Made by a program: the position numbers and the translations under genes. Source: Rosettibacter primus (GTDB lineage Bacteria; Bacteroidota; Ignavibacteria; Ignavibacteriales; Melioribacteraceae). Taken from it: a stretch of 64,000 nt of DNA. The notes beneath the pieces were generated by a model. The model saw only the letters and a list, made by a program, of their open reading frames with translations, ran no database searches and had not been told where the DNA came from. The DNA lies in contig NZ_JAYKGK010000005.1 of assembly GCF_036860675.1 (NCBI RefSeq), positions 124,001-188,000 on the forward strand, in the 5' to 3' direction. Below, piece after piece: positions 8,656-18,824 of the stretch; position 1 is the first letter of the stretch, and each line of letters opens with the position of its first letter.

Positions 8656-10089
8656 CTATTTTTTTATTTCTAATATAATGATACTACCTCCTGTAAGTTT
8701 TAATTTATTAATCACAGTAAAATTTTTTTTAATTTTTATAGTAGTAAAATTTTTACTTTCCCCTAATTCATTATAAATTTTTGCTTTACCAGTTAGTTTA
8801 TATGGTATTTCTATATCAATCTTTTCTATTCTTTTATCAACCTCATCACCTTTAAAATTAATTCTTCTACCTGGTATATGAGTTTGTAACCAAGCAACAA
8901 TTATTACATCACCATTTTCTCTTTCGAATGAATTAATTCTTGCATCGCTACTTACGGACTTTTTAACTAGAACCTCATTATCAATAGATCTCATTGGTTT
9001 TGAAAAGAGTTTATTAATAAAGGAAATTGCATAATAAGCTGGTTTGGGGTTATGGTCAGCCCATGCAACTCCTAAATGTTTATTATTATAAACATCACCT
9101 ATGACTTCATCAGAAGGTGGTAAATCTTTTACTTCGTACCAGGCAAGCGCTGCTATTTTTTCTGTAGAACGAACTAAAGAAATTCTTTTAATCAAGTCAA
9201 CTGCTTGATATTCAGGTGTATGCTCATAATTATAATTACATGAATATGAATCCGACACAAAAGAACCCTGTCTAAAAGTACTATAACCCACTTCAGCCAT
9301 CCATATCGATTGACCATTCCCATATTGTTTTATAATATCAGACACACTTCCTATATAATCAACTATTGACTCAACAGGATTATGGTGCCAAGTCTCATAA
9401 TAATTATGAATGTTAACTATATCAACATAGGGACTTAAGCCATAATCTTTAAACAAAGTTTTTATCCATTCGGGTCGATAAGCAATTCCTCCTAAAACAA
9501 CTTTTGCTTGTGGATCTGCTTTTTTAACTGCTTCCGCCCCTACTTTGATAAAGCGAGCAAATTCTTTTGCATCTTGTGTGCTCCAGTAAATTGGAATATC
9601 CGGTTCGTTCCACAATTCCCATGTTTTAATCCAACTTTTATAACGACTAACTAAATCAAACATAAACTGGCCGAATTCTTCAAAATCTGTGGGAGGTTTG
9701 TTCCAGAAAAATAGGGAATCACTTGGATCGGGAGCTAACCATCTAGGAGTATAACAAATATATGGTATAAAAGTAATCCCATATTCTTCTACCCCTGTTT
9801 TAATAAAATCATCCCAGAACAACCAATCATATTTATCCTTTTGGAATTCTATCGCATCCCAGCCAAAAGAAATCCTTAATAAATCGATTCCTGCTCGTTT
9901 CAATAATTCAAAATCTTTAATATAAATGTCTCTTGTTGTTGTTTCTTCAGGATAATCTTCGCACAAACCTATCGGCATATGATAATATTTTAAATCTGAC
10001 TTTTTCGTTAATCTATCATAATTAAGATTTTGTGAATAAACTAAGGATACATACAATAGTAACAAAAGTATTTTTTGAAAAATTTTCAT
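8656..10089 (-). CDS. Secreted clan-A glycoside hydrolase (GH39/GH5-like)
   Basis: A 477-residue protein with a clear signal peptide (MKIFQKILLLLLYVSLVYS). It has a TIM-barrel catalytic domain with the clan GH-A acid/base motif KTWELWNEPDIP (around residue 160) and a nucleophile candidate in SIWMAEVGYST (around residue 265), followed by a C-terminal beta-domain. The layout and length suit GH39 beta-xylosidases or related GH5-type enzymes. It would act in the periplasm or at the surface and release monomers or small oligosaccharides from a beta-linked glycan. It is the first gene of the operon that runs to the left window edge, with an 866-bp gap upstream. Confidence 0.7.
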   Translation of the reverse strand: MKIFQKILLLLLYVSLVYSQNLNYDRLTKKSDLKYYHMPIGLCEDYPEETTTRDIYIKDFELLKRAGIDLLRISFGWDAIEFQKDKYDWLFWDDFIKTGVEEYGITFIPYICYTPRWLAPDPSDSLFFWNKPPTDFEEFGQFMFDLVSRYKSWIKTWELWNEPDIPIYWSTQDAKEFARFIKVGAEAVKKADPQAKVVLGGIAYRPEWIKTLFKDYGLSPYVDIVNIHNYYETWHHNPVESIVDYIGSVSDIIKQYGNGQSIWMAEVGYSTFRQGSFVSDSYSCNYNYEHTPEYQAVDLIKRISLVRSTEKIAALAWYEVKDLPPSDEVIGDVYNNKHLGVAWADHNPKPAYYAISFINKLFSKPMRSIDNEVLVKKSVSSDARINSFERENGDVIIVAWLQTHIPGRRINFKGDEVDKRIEKIDIEIPYKLTGKAKIYNELGESKNFTTIKIKKNFTVINKLKLTGGSIIILEIKK

Positions 10090-10955
10090 GTTAACCTCTT
10101 TTAATTAATAGAAATAAAATTAATAGTCATATTTCTTTTTGAATCAGCTATTTTCTTCATTATAATTTTTACGCAACTTTTTTATTTAATTGTAACTCTT
10201 ATTACTTTCAAGATTCATATTATCTGCAACTTCTATTCTTTTTTCGCATTCAAGTAATTATTTTTCACTATTTTATAATGTTAAAAAATCTCAGTGAAAT
10301 TTCCTAGTATAAAATTTCTGAATGATGTTCATATAAATAATTTTAATTATTTCCCTTATTAAACACATATTGCTTTTCTTACGAGACGTAATTTTTCATG
10401 AAATAAGTTATAGTTTAAATGCTCTACAAATAGACTATATACTTCTTTAATAGAATCAGCTTTTAGCATTAACAAATGAACCAATTATATTTTTAATCCT
10501 AGAATTTATGATACAAATATTAACTTCCTATAATGTTATCATAATATCTTAACTTTTGTAGAACATTGTGCCAATATTCACTATAAAACTTGAAAACACA
10601 TACAAGTTTCATAGACATAATTATAATCTTGATTCAAAATCTTTATTAATTGTTTACATCCTCTGGTTATGTGTCCAGTGAAGTTGACTCTGTTATATTC
10701 TACACAATTTAATATAAGTAACTCAGTAACATTAATAGATTGAACTTTAATAAACAAAAATATTCTCCTTTCTATCTTTAATAGTTGGTTTGCATCAATA
10801 TTTTCAATATAATCTACAATCTTAGTAAAGATGTTAATAACATAATTTTCTTGTAGTTCCCACATATAATGAACAATTCACAAAACAAAAATCAAAACTT
10901 TAAAAATGTATAAACCAAGTGTAAAAAAAGTTTACATATTTCATTTATTATTCGT
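10090..10955. other. 866-bp intergenic region with possible decayed coding remnants
   Basis: This gap should hold the promoter of the glycosidase operon and the end of the rbsK-rbsD transcript, but no Bacteroidota-type promoter or strong terminator is evident. On the minus strand there are two coding-like stretches: 10581-10865 (94 codons) and 10359-10469 (36 codons). Neither matches a family I recognise and neither has a convincing start signal. They could be traces of a lost mobile gene. Confidence 0.3.
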
Positions 10956-11357
10956 CTAAGCGAAATCTACACCAGAAACTAGGATTATATTAGAATATGG
11001 AGTAGCTTCTCCTGTTCTTACAAATGATACATTACTTTCTTTAATTAATTTTTTAAATTCTTCGTGTTTAACTTTTTTAACATTTATCTCTTTTAACAAT
11101 TCCATTAGTTTTTGATAATTTTTAGGATTTTCAATCTGAAGTTCTTCTGATATTATAGCATACTCCACAACTAATTCATTTAAGATTGTTTTTACTGTTT
11201 CAATAAAACCTGGTAGATTTTTCTTCAATGCTAGATCTACTTTAGGCACACCCTTGGGAATTGGTAATCCACAATCAGTAATCACTAATTTGTCTGAGTG
11301 TCCCATTGAGGCAATTATATAAGACAATTCAGCATTAAGGATTCCATTTTTTTTCAT
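10956..11357 (-). CDS. rbsD: D-ribose pyranase
   Basis: A 133-residue protein close to the standard RbsD length. It opens MKKNGILNAELSYIIASMGH, carrying the catalytic histidine, continues with DCGLPIPKGVPKVDLAL, and ends with the conserved FVRTGEATPYSNIILVSGV, which holds the Tyr/Asn pair of the active site. RbsD interconverts pyranose and furanose forms of ribose so that ribokinase can use it. The gene lies 17 bp after rbsK, and the pair follows a GH106-like gene. This suggests that the polymer processed by this operon yields ribose or a similar pentose. Confidence 0.9.
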   Translation of the reverse strand: MKKNGILNAELSYIIASMGHSDKLVITDCGLPIPKGVPKVDLALKKNLPGFIETVKTILNELVVEYAIISEELQIENPKNYQKLMELLKEINVKKVKHEEFKKLIKESNVSFVRTGEATPYSNIILVSGVDFA

Positions 11358-11374
11358 AAATACTCCAGAAAAGT

Positions 11375-12289
11375 TTATAATAAATTTAATACTTCTTCCT
11401 TCGTTGGCATTGAAGTCTGCGCTCCATATTTAGTAACAGACACTGCTGCAGTAGCATTTGCAAATTTGATTGCATCATCAAGTGGATATCCTTCACTTAA
11501 AGCATAAACCAATCCTGCATTGAAAGCATCACCTGCAGCTGTTGTATCCAATGCTTTTATAGCGTAGGGAGGGAAGTATTTTGCAATTTTTCCGTTGTAA
11601 AGGAAAGCCCCTTTTTCTCCCAACGTAACTACAACATTTTTTACGCCTTTAGATATTAAAATATTCGCAGCTTTTTCAATAGAATTACTATTAATTTCCA
11701 TATTAGTTAAAATTCCTAATTCAGATTCATTGGGTGTAATTATATCTACTAAACTAAGAATTTTTTCAGGTAATACTTTAGCAGGTGCAGGGTTTAACAC
11801 TGTCATCATGTTATTAATCTTAGATAAAGATAAACATACATCAATAGTTTCTAGTGGTATTTCTAGTTGAGTCAAAAAAATTTTAGCTCCACTGAACAAA
11901 TTTTGCTTTTTATATATATCTTCTGAAGAGAGATTCATATTAGCCCCTGAAATTACAACAATATAATTCTCTCCAGATTCATCAACCGTAATCATAGCTA
12001 TTCCTGTAGGATTTTCATTGTCAATTATAATATTTTTAACATTTACTCTATTTGCTTTTAAGTTCATTAACATTTTTTTACCGAAATCGTCATTCCCTAC
12101 TTTAGAAATAAAAACTACATTCTTACCTAATTTCGCCAAACCAACAGCTTGGTTTGCTCCCTTCCCTCCAGGATATATATGGAACATTTTACCAAAAATT
12201 GTTTCCCCAGGTTTTGGAAATTTTTTTACAAAAGACACTAAGTCTGTATTTGTACTCCCAACAACAATAATTTCCTTATTTCTTTTCAT
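11375..12289 (-). CDS. rbsK: Ribokinase (PfkB family)
   Basis: A PfkB-fold sugar kinase of 304 residues from the preferred ATG at 12289, which begins MKRNKEIIVVGSTNTDLV and has GAGGAT 7 nt upstream. A start 10 codons earlier is possible but would overlap the previous gene by 44 bp. Signatures: the PGGKGANQAVGLAKLG substrate motif near residue 40 and the anion-hole/catalytic ALDTTAAGDAFNAGLVYAL near residue 250 (catalytic Asp in GDAF). It phosphorylates ribose at O5 in the cytoplasm. The pairing with rbsD supports ribose rather than another sugar, though PfkB specificity is hard to fix from sequence alone. Confidence 0.88.
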   Translation of the reverse strand: MKRNKEIIVVGSTNTDLVSFVKKFPKPGETIFGKMFHIYPGGKGANQAVGLAKLGKNVVFISKVGNDDFGKKMLMNLKANRVNVKNIIIDNENPTGIAMITVDESGENYIVVISGANMNLSSEDIYKKQNLFSGAKIFLTQLEIPLETIDVCLSLSKINNMMTVLNPAPAKVLPEKILSLVDIITPNESELGILTNMEINSNSIEKAANILISKGVKNVVVTLGEKGAFLYNGKIAKYFPPYAIKALDTTAAGDAFNAGLVYALSEGYPLDDAIKFANATAAVSVTKYGAQTSMPTKEEVLNLL

Positions 12290-15200
12290 ACTTATCCTCA
12301 TTTTTATAATAAAATTCATATATATTGTATGGTTTTATATACGGTTGTCTTAATAAACCCGATTCTTTTTCAACTGCCTCGAGCATATTTATCAAAGTAT
12401 TAGTAACTTTAATTTTAATTTCGTTATTACCAACTTTGATATAATTTGTAATATCAGCAACATATGGCTTCCATGGTAAAACTTTCACTATTTCTCCATT
12501 GACAACTATCTCGGCAATGTCTTCACCAACATCGCATTCTAAAAATAATTTGCAATTAAGATATTTTTCTGGAATATTTACTATTTGTTTATAAACACCT
12601 GTTCCGGAATAGAATGGAAACCCTTGCTTAGTCCAGCTTCCAATTTTTAATTTCTTATTAGTATCTTTAATTATATAATAATTTCCTCTTTTCGATAAAG
12701 AGAAATCTCCGATAATTTTAATCAGGTCAAGTATACCATCCGTTCTCCTCACCACTTCAAGACAGATTGCAATTAAATTTTGGCCAATTTCAACATATTT
12801 ACTAATATTTATCTCATTAATTTCTGCATCCAAATTACTGCGAGTACCTCTTTCAAAAATCTCTTTACCATTTATGAATAATCTATAACTCTTACCACTA
12901 AAACCATCAATTAGAATTGAAAGATTTTTGGGCATTTGCTCTACTTTAAAATCTGTTCTATAAACCAAATGGACAGGGTAATTTTGTTCGTTTCTTTCCT
13001 GTGGTAATTGCAATTCCCATGCCCCGGTTGTAACATTAAGCCAATTTGAATCATCACAATCTTTCGATACAAGTTTAGGAATATCATCACCATTCTCAAT
13101 CATTTTCATTCTGAATTTATCTAAACAAAGTACATTTTCGTTTTCAATTTCAAATTCGAAATCATTCTTAAATTTTATTATTTCTTTATTCTTTTGGGGT
13201 GCAATCGAATACTTGTGAGTTTTATTTCTATCTTTTAATGACACAAAAATATTTTCATCTTCTACATCAGTAAAACCAATAATTTTATATTCATTAAAAC
13301 TTTCGATTGTCATATTTGAAGTAGTAATATATTTTTGAGGTAGTCCTTTTTTAAGTATTACTATATGTGAATCTGTTCCGTTAAAGTTAAGTGTAAGTTC
13401 CAATCTATTATTAATTATTCTATAATTATAAACTGGTTTAATTGAACCATCATTAGCATTCCATAATGAGGGTATTCCAATATTTTCGAAAGTAACTTTT
13501 ACATTATGTTTGTCTAATCTTGAAGTATTTGTCAGAAAATAAATATCATAATCATTTTGCTTCCTATGGTGATAAAATATATCTCCGTCGCTAATAGTTA
13601 CATCCGGGGTTATAAATTTTTCAATTGCTTTTTGGAGTAGTTTATAATTTCTTTTCTTATATAATTCTTCTCCAGTAAAAATTATTATATTCTTCTTTCT
13701 ACTTATAATACAGGTCTTACTTTGCTTTATATAATTTTCATACATTACATTAGGGTCAATGCCGAATACTCTTTTAATCAATTTACCATAATTATTATCT
13801 TTACTTTCAACTACTCCAAGAGGAATTAAAGAGCTTGATATTAATTTTCCTCCAGAGGACAAAAATTTTTTAATCGAATTAAGAGTTTCTTTTTTAACAT
13901 GAGTGATTGGTGGCAAAATTAATAATGAGTATTCTTCTTCATTAATGATTATTTTACCATTTTTAATAATTGCGTCGTTTAAAATATCTTCATCAACATA
14001 ATCGAAGTCATAATGAAGTCTTAACAGTGCATCGGTTAAAAAATTAAATTCATTCTGAATTGTATTAAAAATATCATTAGTTCCACTTGGTGTATAATTA
14101 GTCCAAGCACTTGTTATTGGATAAAGCATTAATATTTTTGCAACATGCTTACCATCAGTTAATGCATAACCAATTCTTTTTATATAATCTGTAAAATAAT
14201 TATAGTATTTCCACCATGTATGATGATAAAATTGTGATGGAGGCCAATCTCGTTTTCTTTCCCCTTCAATAGAATAGTGATAACCATGATTATTAAATAT
14301 GTTCACTCCTAATACATATTCCCAGTTTGCAATCCATTTCATTCTTTCCAAAGTGCAGTCCCAATAAGTTCCTCCCATCGATTCACAAAGAACTCTTTTA
14401 CTTCCGTAATGATGGGCTGCCGAAGAAGCTATTTTTAAAGCCACATGCTGATCGGGATTATCTTTCGTTCCAATAATTGGATAAAGATGGTCTACCCCAA
14501 TGATATTAAAATGTTTGAGATGTTTAAAAATATTCCCTTCGCATCGAGCATGCATCCACAACCATTCTTCCCCTAATAGATGACCAGTAAATAAAAGATT
14601 ATTTTTTTCACACCAATTGCGTATTTGTTTATAATAAGATTCAGAGTATTGTTCTGTTAATGTATTCCAGAAATCATATCTTATCTTAGGTGTTATATCC
14701 CCCATGTTCATAAATAATGCAGGTAAATATGGTTTTAAATCATATCCATTTCTTTCACGAAATATTTTAAACATTTGAGAAGTCCATGGGATTATATAAT
14801 TAGTCATTCCAACATGATAATAGTGCATAGCAGGCTCGTCAGTATAGAAACCAGGGATTACAGAACCAAAATAATTACCGACAACATTTTTATATTTTTC
14901 GTGTGTTTCTTCTAAAAACCTTTTTGTAGATTCAGGATTTAATGCATCAATATAGTAGTCAATTTCTTTTTCAAGAAAGTAAAGCAATTTCCACTTTCCT
15001 TCCGGTGCTTCCCAAGGGATAACTGCATCAAAGGATAAATTTGGGGTAAGATCAATAATATTTCTTATTTCAGTGTTATATTCTTCTTCAGTGCATGCAT
15101 AAGCAACTATAGGTTTCGAATTGCCTGTATTAACATATCTATCATCAGTGGCTTCGAGAAAGGTAAACAATGGACCATTAACAGGAAGTATGCATAGTTC

Positions 15201-15563
15201 CAGATATTTTTGTTTCAAATGCGGATATTTTTGTGGCACTTTTTTATTAGCTGTACCACTAGGCCAATTCATTTCATCATAAATCCATAAATCCATACCT
15301 ATTTCTTTAGCTTTTTCAGCAGCATATTTTGCTTTTTCTAACCATACATCTGATAAATAACCAATTTTTTCTCCAAACCTCCCATGTAAGAATATACCTT
15401 TGATTCCTTTATTATAATACTCTTTCATCTGCCATTCCATTTCTTTTTCGTCCATATTACCATTCCAGAACCAAAAAGGAAGTAAACTAAATTCTATTGA
15501 AGGACTTTTAAATTTTTCTTCTGTGAGTTTTTCTCCTGTAATCAAAATTTTATCAAATGCCAT
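12276..15563 (-). CDS. GH106-like glycoside hydrolase (alpha-L-rhamnosidase-type) with C-terminal sugar-binding domains
   Basis: A 1095-residue protein with the characteristic GH106-type opening, LLPFWFWNGNMDEKEMEWQM, followed by GIFLHGRFG and IYDEMNWPSGTA near residue 100. The barrel region contains IPGFYTDEPAMHYY and CESMGGTYWD, which hold plausible catalytic acids. The C-terminal third is beta-rich, with jelly-roll domains of the GH2 sugar-binding kind (WKPYVADITNYIKVGNNEIKIKV). No signal peptide is apparent, so it may be cytoplasmic or exported by another route. The end overlaps the ribokinase start by 14 bp, which indicates coupled translation. Family members are often annotated as alpha-L-rhamnosidases, but substrate is unproven. 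Ribose-directed kinases downstream suggest the released sugar may not be rhamnose. Confidence 0.7.
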   Translation of the reverse strand: MAFDKILITGEKLTEEKFKSPSIEFSLLPFWFWNGNMDEKEMEWQMKEYYNKGIKGIFLHGRFGEKIGYLSDVWLEKAKYAAEKAKEIGMDLWIYDEMNWPSGTANKKVPQKYPHLKQKYLELCILPVNGPLFTFLEATDDRYVNTGNSKPIVAYACTEEEYNTEIRNIIDLTPNLSFDAVIPWEAPEGKWKLLYFLEKEIDYYIDALNPESTKRFLEETHEKYKNVVGNYFGSVIPGFYTDEPAMHYYHVGMTNYIIPWTSQMFKIFRERNGYDLKPYLPALFMNMGDITPKIRYDFWNTLTEQYSESYYKQIRNWCEKNNLLFTGHLLGEEWLWMHARCEGNIFKHLKHFNIIGVDHLYPIIGTKDNPDQHVALKIASSAAHHYGSKRVLCESMGGTYWDCTLERMKWIANWEYVLGVNIFNNHGYHYSIEGERKRDWPPSQFYHHTWWKYYNYFTDYIKRIGYALTDGKHVAKILMLYPITSAWTNYTPSGTNDIFNTIQNEFNFLTDALLRLHYDFDYVDEDILNDAIIKNGKIIINEEEYSLLILPPITHVKKETLNSIKKFLSSGGKLISSSLIPLGVVESKDNNYGKLIKRVFGIDPNVMYENYIKQSKTCIISRKKNIIIFTGEELYKKRNYKLLQKAIEKFITPDVTISDGDIFYHHRKQNDYDIYFLTNTSRLDKHNVKVTFENIGIPSLWNANDGSIKPVYNYRIINNRLELTLNFNGTDSHIVILKKGLPQKYITTSNMTIESFNEYKIIGFTDVEDENIFVSLKDRNKTHKYSIAPQKNKEIIKFKNDFEFEIENENVLCLDKFRMKMIENGDDIPKLVSKDCDDSNWLNVTTGAWELQLPQERNEQNYPVHLVYRTDFKVEQMPKNLSILIDGFSGKSYRLFINGKEIFERGTRSNLDAEINEINISKYVEIGQNLIAICLEVVRRTDGILDLIKIIGDFSLSKRGNYYIIKDTNKKLKIGSWTKQGFPFYSGTGVYKQIVNIPEKYLNCKLFLECDVGEDIAEIVVNGEIVKVLPWKPYVADITNYIKVGNNEIKIKVTNTLINMLEAVEKESGLLRQPYIKPYNIYEFYYKNEDKYEKK

Positions 15564-15597
15564 ATTATACCTTAGTTTGTTTACAAATATTTTTTAA

Positions 15598-16572
15598 TTA
15601 AAAACTTAACATTATCGAAAATCGATGTGGTGATTCTAGATAAATATGATGGACATATGAGTAATCTAACTGAATAGAATACTTATAAATATCTGTTTTA
15701 ACTCCAACTCCTAATGCGATATTCCCTTCATCAACATTAAATTTATAGCCTCCTCTTATAAAAAATTTATTTAGAAAAACATATTCGCCCCCGATATTTA
15801 ATCTTTCCGAATAATCATTTGAATGTATTGCGTCTACATTCACAGTAAGACGATGATAATCTGGATTCCCACCTAAAAAAAGATTTTCTCCTCCCAAAAG
15901 ATCAATAGAAACTGCAATTCGATATAGAAGAGGAATTTCATAAGTTTGCTGTTGCTGGGAACCAACGTTCAACCATCTTGCTTGATTCGCAAAATTCTGA
16001 GCACTCATAGCTAAACGAATTCCTTTCCATCCAGTATTATAATAACTCCCAATATCAAAAGCCCAGAGCTTAGAACTGTAAGTAAATAAATCTTCTCTTA
16101 AGTACTTTACATTAATACCAATAGATAATTTATCCGTAAAAGCACGTGCATAAGAAAAAATGAATGATAAGTCTTTCCCTGAAAAATAATTACCTGTTCT
16201 TGTATCCATTCCGCCACTAGGACTAATTACTTTGGCTTCCTCAATATTTCCATAATCAAGAATTGAATATCCAAGAGCTATAACTCCAAAATTTCCTAAA
16301 TTAAATCCAATTGCTGCAGATTTTATATCTAAATCAGCAAACCAACTAACATAATTAAGTGAAGCCTGAAAACCATTCATATTGGATAATGCAGCTGGGT
16401 TCCAGTAAATTGCTTGAATACTATTAATGTTAGCAGTACAAGCTTCCCCCATAGCTGTTTCTCTTGCACCTATACCTATCTTAAGAAATTGTAATGAAGT
16501 TCTGCCAACCTTATTAAATTGGGCAGTTATATTTATACTCATTAGTAATACTATAATAATTACTCGTCTCAA
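15598..16572 (-). CDS. PorV/PorQ-like outer membrane barrel protein
   Basis: A 324-residue protein with a signal peptide (MRRVIIIVLLMSINITAQ). It has the family opening SLQFLKIGIGARETAMGEA and IYWNPAALSNMNG, followed by alternating amphipathic strands that end in an aromatic C-terminal strand (HRFSIMLSF). PorV-like barrels act as shuttles for type IX secretion cargo or as FadL-like pores. It lies 28 bp after the T9SS-like surface protein and about 2.2 kb after the TonB receptor. A paralogue in the same relative place at 58541 supports a functional trio. Confidence 0.8.
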   Translation of the reverse strand: MRRVIIIVLLMSINITAQFNKVGRTSLQFLKIGIGARETAMGEACTANINSIQAIYWNPAALSNMNGFQASLNYVSWFADLDIKSAAIGFNLGNFGVIALGYSILDYGNIEEAKVISPSGGMDTRTGNYFSGKDLSFIFSYARAFTDKLSIGINVKYLREDLFTYSSKLWAFDIGSYYNTGWKGIRLAMSAQNFANQARWLNVGSQQQQTYEIPLLYRIAVSIDLLGGENLFLGGNPDYHRLTVNVDAIHSNDYSERLNIGGEYVFLNKFFIRGGYKFNVDEGNIALGVGVKTDIYKYSIQLDYSYVHHIYLESPHRFSIMLSF

Positions 16573-16600
16573 GTTACCTCCAAAACTTTTTATTTATTAC

Positions 16601-18811
16601 TTATCTTATAATCATAAACTTACCTATATCTCTTTTGCCTTCGGACCCTTTAGTCTCTGAGTCAACTACAAATATGTAAAGACCTGGAGCAACTAAAAGA
16701 CCTGAATCTGATTTTTGATCCCATGCAGCACTACCAGATAAGTTACCATAAGTATCAGGCCCATGATGAAGTGTCTTGACAAGTTCCCCTGCTAGATTAT
16801 AAATTCTTATTGTTGCTCTCTCTGGAAGATTTCTAAATTCAATTTTTTTGTCCGATAATTGACCAAAACTATAATCAATACTACCTTCTATATACGGATT
16901 GGGGACTACAAAAACATTAAAATCATTTTGTGTTATGTCAACAGGTCCTGGCTTTGCAAAGGTTAGTGGTGTTCTGTTATAATCAGCGCTTTTTAATTCT
17001 GAAAGATTATTCACAACTGTACCATTAGCTGATATCCAAGTTTTTGGTTTTGAGTTATATGCTTGAACATAATAGTAATAACCAAATCCAAAATGTAAAT
17101 CTTTATCCAGATATTCATAAAGATTTTTTTCTGAATTCCAGTATTTATGTAACTCAGTTCTGGGTATATCAATTAATAGTTCCCATATACCTCTTTCATC
17201 ATCTGTTCTAAAAATGCGATAGCCACTTAAATCAGAAACACCGTCATAAAAAATATTTCCGCTTTTATCGCTAATCTTTGTAGTTTCTGCTAGTTTATCC
17301 CATTGAATAGCTATGATAGCAGTGTCTGAACCTATAGAAGCATTAACAGCTTTACAGTTAGGTGCTGGAGGAGGTTCTGGCACATCTGCAGCTAAATTTA
17401 TACCATTAATATTAGCCCCAAAACCCCATTTTATTGCTTGTCTAACTGCATTGACATTTCTTCTTATTGCCGATATAGAACTATCAGGGAAATGATGCAT
17501 GGGATCTCCCATTGCAATTTCTTTCATATCCATCTGCCCTGCTATTTCTGCTATTATTAATCGAACAGAATCACCAGGGGCTAATGTATACGGTCCAAAT
17601 GATGCTGTATACCAAGCATAAGTTTTACCATCATTCGGTCTTCTATAACTATGACGTGCAAAATCATAAAAGAATTGTTCTTTGAATTTATTAAATCCAA
17701 AGAATTCATTGAAATCTAAATCCTGACCTTTAAAATTATCACCTTCATCAGTATAAACACTGAAGTATGTTGGGTCTGCATCAAATGGGTCAGAAAAAGA
17801 TGAGTTTTGAGGAGAATCCCTGTAAAGAATTACCCATCCAAAACATGCAGGATCCTGTAGTTCAGGCTCCCATTCGGGTTTTAATCTTAATAAGTCCCTC
17901 CAATTTTGCTTCACTGGCCATTTATCCCAAGGAACAGGTTCTCTTCCCCCATTATAATCTCTGCTGTAAAATATAATTCCTTTCCCATCACCATTATTAT
18001 CATCTTCAATATGATAAATATCTGACCCTGGTTTTCCTCCATATCCACCAAATCCACCAGCAGGTGCAGCAGAATTTAAAAACTGATTTGGGTCATAATG
18101 AAAATTCAATGTACCTTTTGTGGAAACAGAAATGCCACTGTGAAATACAATCCAAACTTCATTTAAAGTTTGTTGATAATTCATTGTTTTATTTAATGAC
18201 GGTATAACCATATCTCCTGTGTTTTTGAAAACATAGTCATAAATAATAAAGTCACTGAATCCTGGATAACTCCAAGCCATAGACCTTTGTTTTATAGTAA
18301 TTCCTGTTACAGTAGGTATTTCTGTATAATACATTTCTTCAGGGAGCAGAGGATTGAAATTTTCAGTCCCTATAAAATTTTTTGTGGCCACAAAAGGATA
18401 ATAGTTGGTTATAGTACCATACTTTGTTGGAGTTAATGAAGCATGATACATTAAAAAGTCTTTTGGTTTAGGGCTAAAATCAGGTGGTTCCAACGAAAAA
18501 AGGTCTTTTGCTATAATCCAAGGACCACTTCTAAAATTATGAAAATTAGCATTTGTTACTTTATTAGGTGAATTTGCTAATTGTTCATCATTCGGAAAGT
18601 AATAACCACTAAAACCAGGATAAAATCCTAATCCAGTTGTTTCTAAGTAATCCCAAGCTCCCGCACTACCTATTAAACCATTATTGTTAATTGTTTCCCA
18701 TAATTTCCCTCTTGTGTGGGTGGCAAGCCCTTGCTGAGCATTTAAATTAAAAATAATAATAAAAAATGCTATAATAAAATAAATTGCCTTTTTAATTAGA
18801 CTTACTTTCAT
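16601..18811 (-). CDS. Large secreted surface protein with FlgD/T9SS-like C-terminal domain (paralogue of 59548-61740)
   Basis: A 736-residue protein with a signal peptide (KKAIYFIIAFFIIIFNLNAQ). It contains several tracts rich in aromatic residues, a fibronectin-III-like region near residues 490-620, and a C-terminal domain beginning VVPNPYIEGSIDYSFGQLS and ending GLYIFVVDSETKGSE...GKFMIIR. This resembles FlgD-Ig/type-A sorting domains. It shares gene order, length and motifs (SMAWSYPGFSDFIIYDYVFKNTG; GPYTLAPGDSVRLIIAEIAG) with the 738-residue protein at 59548. It sits between the TonB receptor (13 bp) and the PorV-like gene. I infer that it is a surface glycan-binding partner of the receptor, in the position where SusD would be expected. 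No enzyme signature is seen. Confidence 0.6.
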   Translation of the reverse strand: MKVSLIKKAIYFIIAFFIIIFNLNAQQGLATHTRGKLWETINNNGLIGSAGAWDYLETTGLGFYPGFSGYYFPNDEQLANSPNKVTNANFHNFRSGPWIIAKDLFSLEPPDFSPKPKDFLMYHASLTPTKYGTITNYYPFVATKNFIGTENFNPLLPEEMYYTEIPTVTGITIKQRSMAWSYPGFSDFIIYDYVFKNTGDMVIPSLNKTMNYQQTLNEVWIVFHSGISVSTKGTLNFHYDPNQFLNSAAPAGGFGGYGGKPGSDIYHIEDDNNGDGKGIIFYSRDYNGGREPVPWDKWPVKQNWRDLLRLKPEWEPELQDPACFGWVILYRDSPQNSSFSDPFDADPTYFSVYTDEGDNFKGQDLDFNEFFGFNKFKEQFFYDFARHSYRRPNDGKTYAWYTASFGPYTLAPGDSVRLIIAEIAGQMDMKEIAMGDPMHHFPDSSISAIRRNVNAVRQAIKWGFGANINGINLAADVPEPPPAPNCKAVNASIGSDTAIIAIQWDKLAETTKISDKSGNIFYDGVSDLSGYRIFRTDDERGIWELLIDIPRTELHKYWNSEKNLYEYLDKDLHFGFGYYYYVQAYNSKPKTWISANGTVVNNLSELKSADYNRTPLTFAKPGPVDITQNDFNVFVVPNPYIEGSIDYSFGQLSDKKIEFRNLPERATIRIYNLAGELVKTLHHGPDTYGNLSGSAAWDQKSDSGLLVAPGLYIFVVDSETKGSEGKRDIGKFMIIR

Positions 18812-18824
18812 CTTTCCTCTCGTT

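Noticed and set aside
9953..9975. Fourth operator-like site (GCACAAACCT inside the clan-A glycosidase gene)
   Set aside because: Only 10 bases match and the palindromic other half is absent; coding constraint explains it.
10581..10865. 94-codon frame on the minus strand called as a gene
   Set aside because: No family resemblance, no ribosome-binding site, and AT-rich drift composition; mentioned only as a possible remnant in the gap entry.
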